Part shown: piece after piece, positions 24,540 through 36,791 of the stretch | Position numbering within the stretch: the stretch's first letter is position 1 | Layout: every line of letters begins with the position of its first letter | DNA from: Myrica gale | Lineage: Eukaryota; Streptophyta; Magnoliopsida; Fagales; Myricaceae | Direction: 5' to 3' | NCBI GenBank assembly: GCA_963930655.1 | Contig: OZ005621.1 | Span: 10,527,001 to 10,591,000 of the forward strand | DNA: 64,000 bases | Made by a program: the position numbers and the translations under genes | Notes under the pieces: model-generated | What the model was told of the DNA's origin: nothing | The model's input: only the letters and a program-made list of their open reading frames with translations | Database searches by the model: none

Positions 24540-27500
24540 ATGCGTGCACCAGCATTGCTTTATCAATGTTTGCCTGGGTTGCTGCTCCATGACCGTGGAA
24601 GTCATGGCATGTCCTCCACTTCAGAGAGAGATGTGCATCTCTCCTCACCTGCCGTTGAGATTCTACCATCGAAGGTATATGCTCTAACCCCATCGTTATC
24701 AATCCCATTCAAAATGATTTGGAAGAATTAGTCACCATATAACTAGAAGTTCTTTTCTTTTCTTTTCTTTTGTGTTGGGGTTCTCTTTGGAGGGGAGGGT
24801 ATGCAGACAGCTTATCCATACAAGTATGTTGGGGAGAATGTAGACTTGCAAGGACTTAATGTGTTCAAGGTATGTCAAACCGTTAATGGCAGTTGTGCTT
24901 GCCGGTATTTATGTGTTCTTGCTTATACGTGTGTGATTCTTTGTCAACAATGAGATTGCAATGGTATGCAATTGAGTTGCTTGTTTTACATCCATGGCAC
25001 CTGGACCAGACTAACCAAGCTAAGGTTATTGTCTTTGTTAATGGGTGTTTGAGACCTTTCCGGATTGAACTACAAGTCGTCAATAACTAAGAAGCCTTCT
25101 ATGGGTAAAAGGTGGCTGATTGGTACATGAAGCCGTTTGTTTGAATATGAACTAAGTCTAGGCTCTCTCTTTCTCTACAAGGGAGCCCCGACAAGAGGGG
25201 TCGCAAATTTTGGGGTAGCCTATTTTTTTTCCATTCAATGGAATAAGAAAACGAAGAAATTGTGGAAGTTAATTAACAATGAGGTTAGGATAGAGATAGC
25301 TTGTGGAAGTTAGTTATTATGGAGAATTATGGGAGCGAGGAGGGTGGATGGTGCACTTTGGAGGCACGTGGTTCTTATGGAGTAAGCTTATGGAAGCACA
25401 TCAATAAATGTTGGATCTTCTTCAGGGAGAATATTAAGTTTTTGGTGGGTTGTGGCTCGAGAATCCGGATCTGGCACGCCCATTGGTGTAGAGAGAGACC
25501 GTCAAGGTTGGAGTTTCCCCTTTTATTCTCTCTAGCTCGGTGTAAGGATGCATGGGTGGCTGATTGTTTGGAGGGAGGGTCAGGAGTCGAAGTTTGGAAT
25601 GTCCACTTTGATAGAACGGTTAACGATTAGGAGATGGATGATTGTTCAGCATTTTATTCTTTACTCTACTCGAAGGCTTGGAGAAGTGGGGGTGATGATA
25701 AGTTGTAATGCTGGGTTCTAAGAATGATGCCTTCTCAGTTAAATCAATGTATGGTCTCCACCTTAGTGGCTCCAATGTGGGTTTTCCTTGGCGCTAGTGT
25801 TGGAAGACTTTGGTTCCCTCTAGAGTTGCTTTCTACGTTTGGGAGGCTACTCGTGGAAAAATTCTAACTATTGACAACTTGAGGAAGAGGGGCGTTTGCT
25901 TGATCAATTGATGTTATTTATGCAAGAGTGATGGAGAGGCAGGAGATCATATCCTTCTTCACTATTCGGTTGCAAGAGGGGTGGTCTCATGTGCTTAGCA
26001 TTCTGAACTTTGCATGGGTTATGCCTAGGAGGGTGGTTGCAGTGTTTAAGTGTTGGAGGAGGAAGTTTGAGGATCCAACTGCATTGGCCATATGAAAGAT
26101 GATCCCTTCTTGTATTTGGTGGAGTTTGTGGAGATAAAAGAATGGTAGATGCTTTGAGGACATGGCTGTCTTTGGAGCGTTTGAGGGGTTTTATATTGCA
26201 ATCTTTGTTTCTTTGGGCTAATTCAGTTTTTTTTTTTGATAAGTAAGTCAGTTTTATTAAAAACAAATAAAAACAAGGAGCAACGGAATCACCAGTACAA
26301 GAGAATGTACCGGTGATCCCACCCAAACACAGACACACAAGAAAAAAAAAAGAAAAACAAAAGCCCAACAAGAAACTCCCACCCACACGCCAACAAGATC
26401 CCGCCCAACAAGAAACTCCCAGAAACAAAAGCACCCCCAACAAGATCCCACCCAAACGATCCCCCTATCAGACCAACCCAAGGCTCTAAGTCTTCCGAAC
26501 TATCGAGGAAGACCCATCATAGTTAACTGAAGACTTCAATCCCTGCAACTCTCTGATCATCTTCCCCTTTGATTTCCGAGACTGTTTCGAACAAGGCTGC
26601 ACCCGATCCCGTTCCAACGCTGCAAAAAGAGCTCTCAGTTTGTCCTCTTGACCACCACACGACAGCCCAATCATCTTCCCCTTTCGGCTAATTCAGTTTT
26701 AAGGTGTCCTTTTTGGGATTATCTGGATTTCCTTAGTTTTTTAGCTTGTTTGGGTTTGATGTTTTCAATATAGTCTCTTGTACTGTGAACATTCTTCTTT
26801 AATAAAAACTTTAACTTATAAAAAAAACGAAAAAATTGAATTCTTACAAGTCTTCTATGAACCAATTTATAGGCGCCATACTTTCAGTCCCCACCCCCGC
26901 TAGCAGGCTAACACAAGTCTTCTAGATGTCCAGGAGAACTTGTTTTATCCTTTTGGCATTTTGTGCTGATGAAAAGCTATATTTTAAATGGTGGACCTCT
27001 AGTTGTTTCTTCAATGGGGAATATGTATTTCATATACGGCTTGCAAGAAGTCACCTTTGAGCCAAAAGTTCCAAATCTGAAAAAAAAATTGAAATCTCTC
27101 TTGGAAACTGGACTTATGGCCTATGTGGTGTCTTAGTAAATGTTTCTCGCAAATATCATTTGTAGAACCACCTGTTTAAGAGGCCTGATCGATGCATTTT
27201 CCCATCTCCCGCAGGGAAGAGCGAGTGTTGCTGATATCATTGGCTTCAATGGTTTGGAAATGATTTCCTCAAAGCCTGATGGTAGGTTCACGGCGTTCAC
27301 TATTCTTTTTCATATGCATTTTTGAATTCAAGTCTGTCACTGATTAGACTTAAAATTTCTGTTCTTTCTTTGGGAGCTATAAATGCTATTGGATATGGCT
27401 TTCTCTTTAGGGATCTCGTTCTCTATGCTATGATGGATACATCAGATTATTGATTTGAATTTAAAGCTAAAACCTCATCCCATTTCGTAGGGTATCTGAA

Positions 27501-30143
27501 ATGTTGGGACAGCTCGATTGATCTTGTTAATGTTCTTAAGCATGAGATTCGTGATGGGCAATTGAGCTTTAGAGGCAAAAGGGTCCTTGAGGTAATCCAG
27601 TCAAGAAGGAATTTCAATTACTTGCTATTCCAAGCTTCAACATTATTGTTCGCATTCCTTTCCTACAGTTTTCAATGCACTGAGGCTATGAGATTCTTGG
27701 TTCCATGAATTACTATTGATAGTCCAAATAGGGTAATATTCATTCCATTGGGTTGTTAGATGGAATATATGTACTAGCCGGAATTTCTTGCTTATGGCCC
27801 TGTGTAAAATGGCTAATTGCCTACTATGGCATGGTCCTGTTCATTGGGTACCCCTTAGTATATTTTGTATCTAAATCTTTGTTTTCTACAGTCTACACGA
27901 TATGGAGGCCATTTCACTTGCGCCCTTCAAGAGTGTTGACTGATGTCTTCATTCATTTGATTCTTTGACTAATTTTCCTTTTTCATGTAGGAAGAGTTGA
28001 GTTACATACTGCATTATCTTGTTTTTCTACAGCACAATTTGTGAACTAATCTTGAAACTTGGTGATTCTTGCAGCTTGGTTGCAATTATGGACTTCCAGG
28101 GATTTTCTCTTGCTTGAAGGTAAAAAATCCTATTAATTGTTTGAAACTTGGGGCATGGCTTTTGCTGATTTCTTCTATTGTACATCTATCCGGGAAGTTT
28201 TGAGTTGCTTTCTCTCTCCCATCAGCTTTTGGTTACAATCTCTCCTGATTTCTTAAATAGGCAAAGCACAGTGTTGATTTTATATGGAAACTTGTACTTA
28301 AGTGTTAAGAGGAAAATATGAGAATATTGCTGAGAAGCACCACCTAATGGTGGGCGTTTTTTTTTTTTTGCAATTATAAAATTTAATCACCAGATGATTG
28401 TAAATCACTGGATTGGAAACCTGCATTCATTAGTTCAGATGCCTGTAGTCATATGTCTATACGAGCTACACATAGGAGATGGCCCTCTGGTCAAGTCATT
28501 CTCTTATACTGGGAAGGCACTTGTTTCAGATACAGTACCTGGAGAAGAATATGCACTTCATATTACTCCCTCACATTTTTACAGAAGCATAGTTGCTTTG
28601 AGTTGAGTGGGTCTCAAATTTGTTAGCTTAAATCATAGTTGAATTAGAATTTCCAAATAAATGTGAATAATTTTTTATGGACATCTGTCATTGCAAAATT
28701 TCTATTTGCCTACAAACTTCGGAAGATGTTTATGAACTGACGAAGATACTGAATTTTCTGTACATTAAACCGTCTATGAACATTCCATTTAAACTTAACA
28801 CATTTTTAGTTGTGTATGGATAACGCACAAAACATGGAACAGAAATTATATTTCTGAAATGATTGGGACCAGGAGGCAAAAATTAGAGGCAAGAAAACAG
28901 ATCAAAACAAGTTTCTGGAGTTCATGTATAACGTACTTTCCCTATACCTGATTCATTCATGTACAGGGAGCTTGCACAGTGCACTTCCAAGATCTCAGCG
29001 CGGAAACTATCCGATGCACAACTATACCAAATGTTCTTGCCAATCTTGAGCAAGCTCGGGACAAGCAGAGCCGACAGCCTGAGAGTCCCCTGACTCCATC
29101 CAGACAAACTCTGTCTCCATCGGTCCACTTTTTTGCTGGGGACTGGGAAGAACTTCCCACTGTCTTGTCTGTGGTGAAGAAGGAAGGGTTTGAAGTGACA
29201 CCAGGGATGAACTTGAGCTTCTCCGAGGAGGATTTCATGGATGGATGTAGTAGTGTGGATGGTAGCATCGCGGGGCAGGAATCTTCGAGGCGATCAAGAA
29301 AACTTTCAGGAAGTCGGGCGTGGGAAAGGGCTGATGAGAATGATCAAGCAGAGGGTGGGTATGATGTTGTTCTGATGACAGACATCCAATACTCTGCTGC
29401 CTCTTTGAAGAGACTTTATGCGCTCTTAAAAAAGGTTAGTTTCTTTCTCCCTTATGACTTATGGGGTGATATTATGTTAAATCAACACACATGCTTTCAG
29501 TATTCCTTATGACTATTGTGGCCAAGGATTTCTGGTAAGCTGAATTTCGATCTTCTTGTGATGGTATTTAGATTCTGGATTTGAGAATTAGTCAGTTAAG
29601 AAGGGGATTCAAGGACTATTTTTTTGTGCATATTTTTTCGGAATTATGAGTTGCTGAAATTTGTGTGATATAGTAGGCTATTATCCTTGACAAATAACTT
29701 GGCAAGTTGAAATGAGATGCTTGTTGGCTTGTTGGACTCGTCTGGGAAACTGGCCTATTGGGTAGCTGTAGTAATAACTGATGCATCTCTACACTTCTGT
29801 AAAGCGGGAGAGTTAAAAGTTTTCTGAAATATTGCATTACAACTTGGTATTACACGTTTTCTTCATTTTTTTCTGCCCTGGTTACTGGATCACTTGCACA
29901 TGTTGAAACTTGTCTCTGAGCTTCAATAGCCGTAACTCTTTTTTTTTTTACTTCTTTTAATGGCATATCTAGTGCGTCAGGCCTCCATATGGAGTGCTTT
30001 ACTTGGCGACAAAGAAGAATTATGTTGGCTTCAACAGTGGAGTAAGGCACCTGAGAAATCTGGTAGATGAAGAAGGCATTTTTGGAGCACATTTAGTCAA
30101 AGAGATGGCTGATAGAGATATTTGGAAATTCTTTCTCAAGTGA
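24540..30143 (+). CDS. Histidine protein methyltransferase 1 homologue (METTL18/HPM1 type)
   Basis: Seven coding exons: 24540-24674, 24807-24869, 27215-27281, 27491-27591, 28075-28119, 28967-29434 and 29973-30143. They total 1,050 bases, 349 residues, with all junctions GT-AG and in phase. Family members bind S-adenosylmethionine and methylate a histidine, in yeast and mammals on ribosomal protein uL3; substrate transfer to plants is inference. The SAM-binding motif I is VLELGCNYGLPGI (about 120-132, across an intron), followed by VHFQDLSAETIRCTTIPNVL. A plant-type linker (SFSEEDFMDGCSS, SRRSRKLSGSRAWERA) precedes the acidic YDVVLMTDIQYSAASLKRL (about 270-288). The end is GAHLVKEMADRDIWKFFLK. 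An upstream in-frame ATG exists at 24453, but MRAPALLYQCLPGLL matches the family start as I recall it. Intron 2 holds a nested LINE insertion (25263-26823). The gene looks intact. Confidence 0.9.
25263..26823 (+). mobile_element. 5'-truncated LINE in intron 2 of the methyltransferase gene
   Basis: Only the 3' part of a plant L1-type LINE remains. It starts near the zinc-binding region after the reverse transcriptase (GGWCTLEARGSYGVSLWKHI, then LEFPLLFSLARCKDAWVADC) and ends in TTTAATAAAAACTTTAACTTATAAAAAA. Flanking direct repeats AAAACGAAGAAATTG (25248-25262) and AAAACGAAAAAATTG (26824-26838) differ at one base and mark a target duplication. Stops and frame changes show it is dead. It lies in the same orientation as its host gene and is interrupted by a second insertion at 26231-26685. 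Confidence 0.88.
26231..26685 (-). mobile_element. Short non-LTR insertion nested in the LINE
   Basis: This 455-base minus-strand element starts with poly(T) (its poly(A) tail reversed) and is flanked by a perfect 15-base target duplication, GGCTAATTCAGTTTT, at 26216-26230 and 26686-26700. On the minus strand it has an open frame (26674-26486) ending in KMIRELQGLKSSVNYDGSSS. This resembles my recollection of the end of plant LINE ORF1 just before the endonuclease start. GT-rich sequence and AATAAAACTGACTTACTTATC plus A's follow. ORF2 is absent, so it looks like an internally deleted LINE derivative. The perfect duplication suggests it is younger than the LINE it entered. Confidence 0.85.
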
Positions 30144-30657
30144 ACAGAACATATAGAAGTGCAGAAAAAAGGCTTGTAAAACTCCTCTTTAGATGATATT
30201 TGTTAACCTGTCTAATATAGACCACATGCATTATTTTCTTTATTTTTTTTTCTTTTTGGTAGTGGGTTGCTTGGGGAAGGTGTATTCTGTAGTTACTGGA
30301 GTCCAACTGGTGAAGTATGTGAATCCAAATTTTCCCTCTATGCCTTCTGTAAGTTTTAGTTTTCTTCTTCTTTACACAAAAAAGGGTGTTCCTTGTTGAA
30401 ACTGTAAATCAAAAGATTTACTAATTTTATAGTTGAAATATTCCTATTTTGATGTTCTTCTGTATCTTGTGTAATATTGCCGGGTTTTGGCTTAATTAAT
30501 TGGATTACAACATTGTGCGGCTGCCTGTGCTCTATGTTAAATATGTTAGTAATCCCAAAATTGTTTGGTCGAGTTTGAGAAATCTGAACAAATATATCGC
30601 AGCTGGTAAGTTGCACGCATTGTCAAATACCTTCATATTAGGCAATGTGTTTAAGTC
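30144..30657. other. Downstream flank of the methyltransferase gene
   Basis: Probable 3' untranslated sequence and intergenic DNA between the stop codon (30141-30143) and the inverted LINE. No further coding exon was seen. Confidence 0.5.
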
Positions 30658-30667
30658 AAGGCTGATT

Positions 30668-33208
30668 AATTAATTCGAAGATCCCGATACCGCTTCGAAA
30701 CACAAAAGAAGACATCTAAGGCTCCGAAAATGGCTCACCTCCGCCCCACACATCGCCAAGGTATCATCTGCAAAAAGCAGATGAGAAATGCTCACACTCC
30801 ACCTTCCCACCACAAATCCTTCAATACCTCCATATTCAACCATTTTCCCCATCATTCGACTAAATGCTTCCATCACCATAACAAAGAGGAGAGGAGAGAG
30901 GGGATTCCCCTGCCTTAAACCCCGGGAGCTACCAAAAAAATCTCTCGGACAACCATTAACAATCACTGAAAACTTCATCGTAGAGATGCAAAACGAGATT
31001 CAACGACACCATCGCTCACCAAAATCGCATCTATGAAGAATGTACAAAAGAAACTTCCAATTCACATGGTCATAAGCCTTCTGAACATCCAACTTGCAGA
31101 GCATGCCAGGTATTCCCGACCTTACCCTGGAATTGATGCACTCATTCGCAATAAGTACCGAGTCCAAAATTTGTCTCCCCCTAACAAACGCATTTTGTGA
31201 AGGAGAAATAATCTTATCCATCAAAGACTTCAACCTATTGGCCAACACTTTGGCTAAAATCTTGTAGACCCCACCCCACTAGGCTAATGGGGCGAAAATC
31301 ATTGAGCTCCACCGCCCCGGGCTTCTTGGGAATAAGCACAATGAAAGTGGAGTTTAGACTCCGAACAAACTGCCCATCACGCGCGAACTCATTAAACATC
31401 ATCATAACATCATGTTTAATAAAGTCCCAACAAGCTTGAAAAAAGGCTAGGGAGAAGCCATCCGGACCAGAGGGTTTATCACCATTAAGGCTATGCACCA
31501 CCCCGGCCACCTCTTCCTCATCAAAAGGCCTTTCGAGCCATGCTGCATCTTCCCCCGTGATACTATCAAAATCCAACCCATCCAAGGAAGGACACCAATC
31601 AAAAGGCTCCACGTACAAAGAAGAATAAAAATCCACAACCTCCTTAGCAATCTCCGCTGGATCCTCCAACTCTTCCCCCTCCACCACCAAATTAGAAATC
31701 AAGTTTGCTCTCCCTATTGGTGCAGTTGTTAATGTTCAGGAGCTGGCGGGGATTTTGGATTGTAGGGTGTCTTCCTTGCCCATGAAATATCTTGGACTCC
31801 CTTTGGGATCTAGTTTTAAAAGTGTTCGTATTTAGGATGATCTTCTTGAGCGAGTCGAGAGGAGGTTGGCGGTATGGAAGCGGTTGTATCTTTCTAAGGG
31901 CGGGAGGCTTACTCTCATTAAGTCTACTCTCTCATGCCTCCCCACCTATTTTTTATCCTTGTTTCCTATTCCGGTTGCTGTGGCTAATAGGTTGGAAAAG
32001 ATTCAGCGGGATTTCCTTTGGGGTAGCGGTGGAGATGTGCACAAATTTCATATTGTGAAGTGGGAATTGGTGTGTTCTCCATTTTCGAATGGGGGGTTGG
32101 GGCTTCGTAGAATTACGTTGTTTAATAATGCTCTGTTGAGCAAGTGGTTGTGGCGTTTTGCTAATGAAAGAGATAGGTTTTGGAGGGTGGTAATTGCTAA
32201 AAAATATGGGTGTACAATGGGGGATTGGCGAACTTTACCGAGCAGGGGGTCTTACGGTGGTAGCCTTTGGAAATTCATTAGTAAAGGGTGTGATGTTTTC
32301 AACAACCATATTAGATTTTGGGTGGGCAGCGGGGTTCGGATCAGTTTTTGGAAGGATTGGTGGTGCGGCGACAAGCCTTTATCTTTGGCGTTTCCAGTTG
32401 TTTTCTTTTTGTCTAGGTGCAAGGAGGCTACGGTGGCAGAGTTCTTGTTGGAAAGTATTGGTCATGTAGTGTGGGCTGTCCCTTTTGTTAGATCTGCCAA
32501 TGATTGGGAAGTGGAAGAATTTTTGACCTTCTTTTCCCTTTTGTATGGTTTGATGCTTAGGAGAGGGGTGGATGATAATGTGTGTTGGATTGGAACCAAT
32601 AATGGTGTTTTCTCGGTTAAGTCTATGTACAATTCCCTTTCGTATGGGAATAGCTTGCCTCTTTCCCTTGGAAAGGGGTGTGGAGGTCGAAATGCCCTAT
32701 GAGGGTTTCTTTTTTTGTTTGGGAGGCTATGCATGGTAGAATCCTCACTACCGATAATCTTCGGAGAAAAGGTGTTATTATTGCATAATGATGTTATCTT
32801 TGCCGCTGTGATGGGGAGTCGGTGGATCATATGCTTCTTCATTGTTTTGTGGCTAGAGCTCTTTGGAATCAAGTTCTCTCTATAACGAACTTCTATTGGG
32901 TGATGCCTGAAAAGGTGGTGGATGTGTTGTGGGGTTGGAATAGGAAGTTTTTCAACCCGATTGCTAAGGTCATTTGGAGAATGATTCCTTCATGCATTTG
33001 ATGGTGTCTTTGGAGGGAACGTAACAATAGATGTTTTGAAGATGTTTCTCTGTCCTTGGTGAACTTGCAAGGGTGTTTGTTTATTTCTCTCTTTTTTTGG
33101 GCTAACGAGGTGTTAGGTTGCCCCTTTGTTGATTTCGATGATTTCCTTAGTTTTGTTGTTTGTATGGACTAAGCGTATTCGGTACAGTTCCGACTTACTT
33201 ATAAAAAA
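30668..33208. mobile_element. LINE with inverted 5' segment (twin-priming structure)
   Basis: The left part (about 30668-31705) encodes reverse transcriptase on the minus strand: [63 protein letters not shown] and the catalytic [10 protein letters not shown], stopping just after CFEAVSG. The right part (about 31705-33208) continues on the plus strand from PIGAVVNVQELAGILDC through YLSKGGRLTLIKSTLSCLPT and the zinc-binding region to a poly(A) tail. Only about ten residues of the family sequence are missing between the two parts. Short repeats AAGGCTGATT (30658-30667) and AAGGTTGATT (33209-33218) flank the whole. Opposed halves inside one target duplication are the mark of twin priming. The element is 5' truncated and has several breaks. 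Confidence 0.9.
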
Positions 33209-33218
33209 AAGGTTGATT

Positions 33219-34772
33219 CTACTGAGTCATGGCTAAATTCATCTGCCATTCTTTGTATTTCAATTTTATTCTCCATTTATTCCTAGTAGTTCCTAGGGTA
33301 ACTTTTTTCTGTGAGAGTCCCTAAAATAAGGATCGAGTCCCAAACCGGTTATCGGTCCTTCCGTTATCTTATCTCTGGAATAAGGATTGATTCCCAAACT
33401 AGTTCTTCCGTCGTTAACCCTAGATGAAAAATGCTTACATGATTGATGGACGTCGCATCACATGCAGTAGCGTATTTTCATTTGCTGACTCAACATAACC
33501 ACGTCATTTATTTACGTTTTTACAGTAGAAACTTGCATAAAATCAGAAAAATATACAGAAAAATCAGAAAAAAATTCCAAAAAAGCTGTGACCCTCACTT
33601 CTTAAAAAATATAACTCAAAATTTTAATTAAATAAATCGAAAATATACAAGTAAGAGACAAGAAAAATTAGTACTCAAGACTTCATAAAGATGGCTACTT
33701 CACCATTCATGCTAACATATGAATTGAAACCTAATGCGATGGGTGTCAATTACCAAAAACCGACTCGACCAATCAACTCTGTTCCACTGGAAAAAGTTGT
33801 CCTCGAAGGGATGCAAAAAATATTTGAAACCACTCTCGAACTTGGAAACGTCCGAAAAGGTGGAGCCTTTTGCTCAAGGAAATTTTTTTAATGGAAGTTT
33901 CTTCTACGTGCTCCAAAGAAAATTTATGGAACTTTTTGCTCAGGATGTGGCCTTTAGGCAGCCAGTTGTTTCCTTACAGTTGAGTCGGCCTTGATTGCAC
34001 ACATTAAATTGTTAATTTGTTTACACTTTGAATCATGTGTTATGGAAAATTAAAATGGGTCAAGTGATATAAGCTGAACTGCTAAATTGTAACAAAGATG
34101 TGAAGTATAAACTTTGGTAGTTAGGGGGCGTGCAATGCGTGTTAAGGTTGATAGTTTGAAATGCAATTTGTAAAAGATGTAGTTGTTAAAGGGTGCACAT
34201 TTTGTTTTCTGTCTGTGTAGTCATCATTGTGCATTGGGCTTGGTGCATGAGATTGTAGTTCATATGTGATTTTCAGTGAGTTTATTGCAAACTCTAATTG
34301 TATTTTGTATGTGATTTTGGGTAAGTTTATTGCAAACTCTAATGAGAGTAGAAGTCTGTTGTAGGATCACTTCCATAATTTTTCAACAAAAAGGCTAAGG
34401 TATTATTTCGCAAGTCAAAAAATTTCACATTTCATAAGAGATTTATTTATTTTTTTAAGTTTAACAGCCGTCACATTTCTTTTATATGCTTGAACAAATC
34501 TTATTTCTATGTTGTTTGGAGAATACTTAGGTGTCGGCTCTACTGGAAGCCAACTTTTGAAATTAATGTTTTCCTTCTATAGCGTTTAGGATTCAATTAC
34601 TTTAAGAATTACTTCTACACTTATTTATTAATTAAATTATTATTCAAATATTAGAAAACACTATAACTGATTTAGGCTAAATTTATCTGGTACATGTACT
34701 CAATATCCCCAAAACTTGGGGATATTGGCGGGGGTGGTCATAGGGGAATGATTATAATTATGGGTCTATGGT
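33219..34772. other. Intergenic, with one degenerate tandem repeat
   Basis: At about 33326-33420 the phrase ATAAGGATYGAKTCCCAAAC, followed by CGGTCCTTCCGTTA or GTTCTTCCGTCGTTA, occurs twice about 57 bases apart. The rest is AT-rich. A short plus-strand frame at 33691-33994 shows no family resemblance. Confidence 0.45.
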
Positions 34773-35410
34773 TCACGAGATGCATATAAACGTCCATAAA
34801 CGTAACCACTCCCTTATGACCACCTCTGGATAGAAAGTTATAGGTTCAAATGAGATGAAGAAGCCTATGAGACAACTTAAAGTCTTTGGCCTCAAAATGT
34901 GTAAGGACATCTTCTTCATCATTTCAATCCAAAAGAAACCTAACATCATCCCAATAGTCCCAATTTTTTTCCTAAGGCCTAACTTTTTGCTCATATACAT
35001 GCTCTCCACGACAAAGAATCCCCATAATCTCACTTCTCAACAGTAAGCTCAATGAGCTTCCCAGCTACTAAGCTTCTAATGGTAAGACCATTATCCCTTG
35101 TCTACGTCATGTTGGCAAAAAATTGTCTAACATACTTTGGGTACACATATCTACCTATTTCACACGAATTCTCACACCCTTGAAATTGGAAATGACCATA
35201 GAGATCTACCTCACCTAACAGATCAAGTTCTATGTTCCTTCCTCTCATCACCGTCCTTTTGGCAAAAACCGTAGAAAATGATGTAGCACAATCATCATTT
35301 CTGAAATTAGCGGGGTTTGCACTTTCCGGCACCTCTCTCCCCATCCTTGAAGATGATGTTGTATTCTTACTCTTCACGGCACACCGCTTTATCTTAGGCA
35401 TGGTCTCCAA
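34773..35410 (-). pseudogene. Fragment resembling plant putative transposon protein
   Basis: The minus-strand frame from 35410 begins MPKIKRCAVKSKNTTSSSRM and includes GRNIELDLLGEVDLYGHFQF and YVYPKYVRQFFANMT. This order resembles the plant-specific 'putative plant transposon protein' domain found in retroelement debris, where an ...YP.LVREFYAN.. motif is typical. A stop follows at once, and the continuation towards 34773 lies in other frames. The match rests on memory of the motif, so it is tentative. Confidence 0.45.
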
Positions 35411-36791
35411 TTTTTTCTGTATTCACAAGAAATTTTTGCAAATTTATCAGTTGTCATAATGAAGACCACTTAGTACCTTACTCACAGTAATGAGTCGGTA
35501 CTCACAATAAGACAATGTCTTGATCTATGATAGGTGAAACAGATGTTCTACAAGCAAGCAAAGAAGACAAATACCCTATTGTGAGCTGCTGAGGCAAAAA
35601 GTTATCCTGCAAGGCGATTCACAATCACAATAGATAATCATATAGTTGATGATCAATAGAGTTTTTAAAACCTAAATTATAAGCTAGTTGTACAACAAAG
35701 AAATAATTAAACAAACAATAAAGAAGGCAATTTTGAGTCTGTCACTTCACCACAAAGAGCGTATCAGTGCCTAGGGAGAAGGAAATGAAGAAGGCAATTT
35801 TGAATATGTCAATCCTGAGTACTCTCTTCTCCGAAATATTTTTTATGAACTAAAAACATTAGAGCTACAGACGTATCTTTCATATTTCTGTCATACTGTC
35901 TTACAATAAAACAATGGCTTTACAGAAAGTATCTCTTTATATGTTCCCCGTCAACTGAGATTTGATCTATCTAGAGATCCGCAGCCACTAAAAGAGAAAG
36001 CTACTTAACTAGAGGCCAACCTTGGGATTTCAACCGGAGTCAAATCTATATTGCTTGGATATTGAACCTACATAAAAAAGAGAGATGTTAGCGTGGTTGA
36101 AGTGTAGATATCATGGCCATTGCTCTCTTAATGATATAGTTTTGTTTGTGAGAGTTTTAGGGCTAATATATTTCATCTGGTTGTCTTTACAATTACAAAA
36201 GATAGTAGCAACCTGAGACATGAGTGCACAAGTGTGGAGTCGATTCTTACTCCTAATGATGATACCCAGATGCAGCGAACCGAGGAACCTTGTTCACTGA
36301 TTACCTTTGAAACAACAGAATCAATTGTTCCTCCAGATATTATCAGACAGCCTTCCCCCACCCCCCCCTCCCCGTACTTGTCGAAGTCAAAGATTTGATC
36401 CCTGCAACATCACAGCATAATATTCCAGATGTACTTGCTGAAGTACAAGATTTGATACCTGCATTTTCAGCTCAAGTTAGTGAGGCAGAACGTGGCACAG
36501 AGACTTTGCGACAAGATAATTTGGTTCATGCTAAATCTGCACTGCAATTGCACTTTGTGAGATACTTTTGGCAATCTCTGTCTCTCTCACTAGATTTCTT
36601 GCTTGATTTTTTTCCACAGGAATGACTTGATGATAGTTGTATTTTTATTATGACAACAATTGTGGCCTAAATCAATACAGTAACGGAAGTCATTGGAGTT
36701 ATTTTTTGTTAACAAATGTTTTCTTTGCAGTCAGCCAAAATAATGGATGCCTTTATGAAGCTCGCTAATCTCTTAAACCTTCAAACTGCAG
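35411..36791. other. Gene-fragment island, exon-like pieces of unknown origin
   Basis: Plus-strand pieces look exonic: about 36213-36360 (SVESILTPNDDTQMQRTEEP, then ITFETTESIVPPDIIRQPSP), about 36395-36570 (AEVQDLIPAFSAQVSEAERG) and about 36732-36790 (SAKIMDAFMKLANLLNLQ, after the acceptor-like TTCTTTGCAG). I recognise none of them. They lie in the same orientation as the glutamine synthetase exons that follow, and the last piece abuts the first of those exons. Such a string of partial exons suits capture by a transposon, but no Helitron or MULE ends were found. Confidence 0.4.

Noticed and set aside
30670-33200. Reading the two LINE halves as two separate head-to-head insertions
   Set aside because: The halves are complementary in content, and one pair of target repeats flanks the whole, which fits a single twin-primed insertion better.
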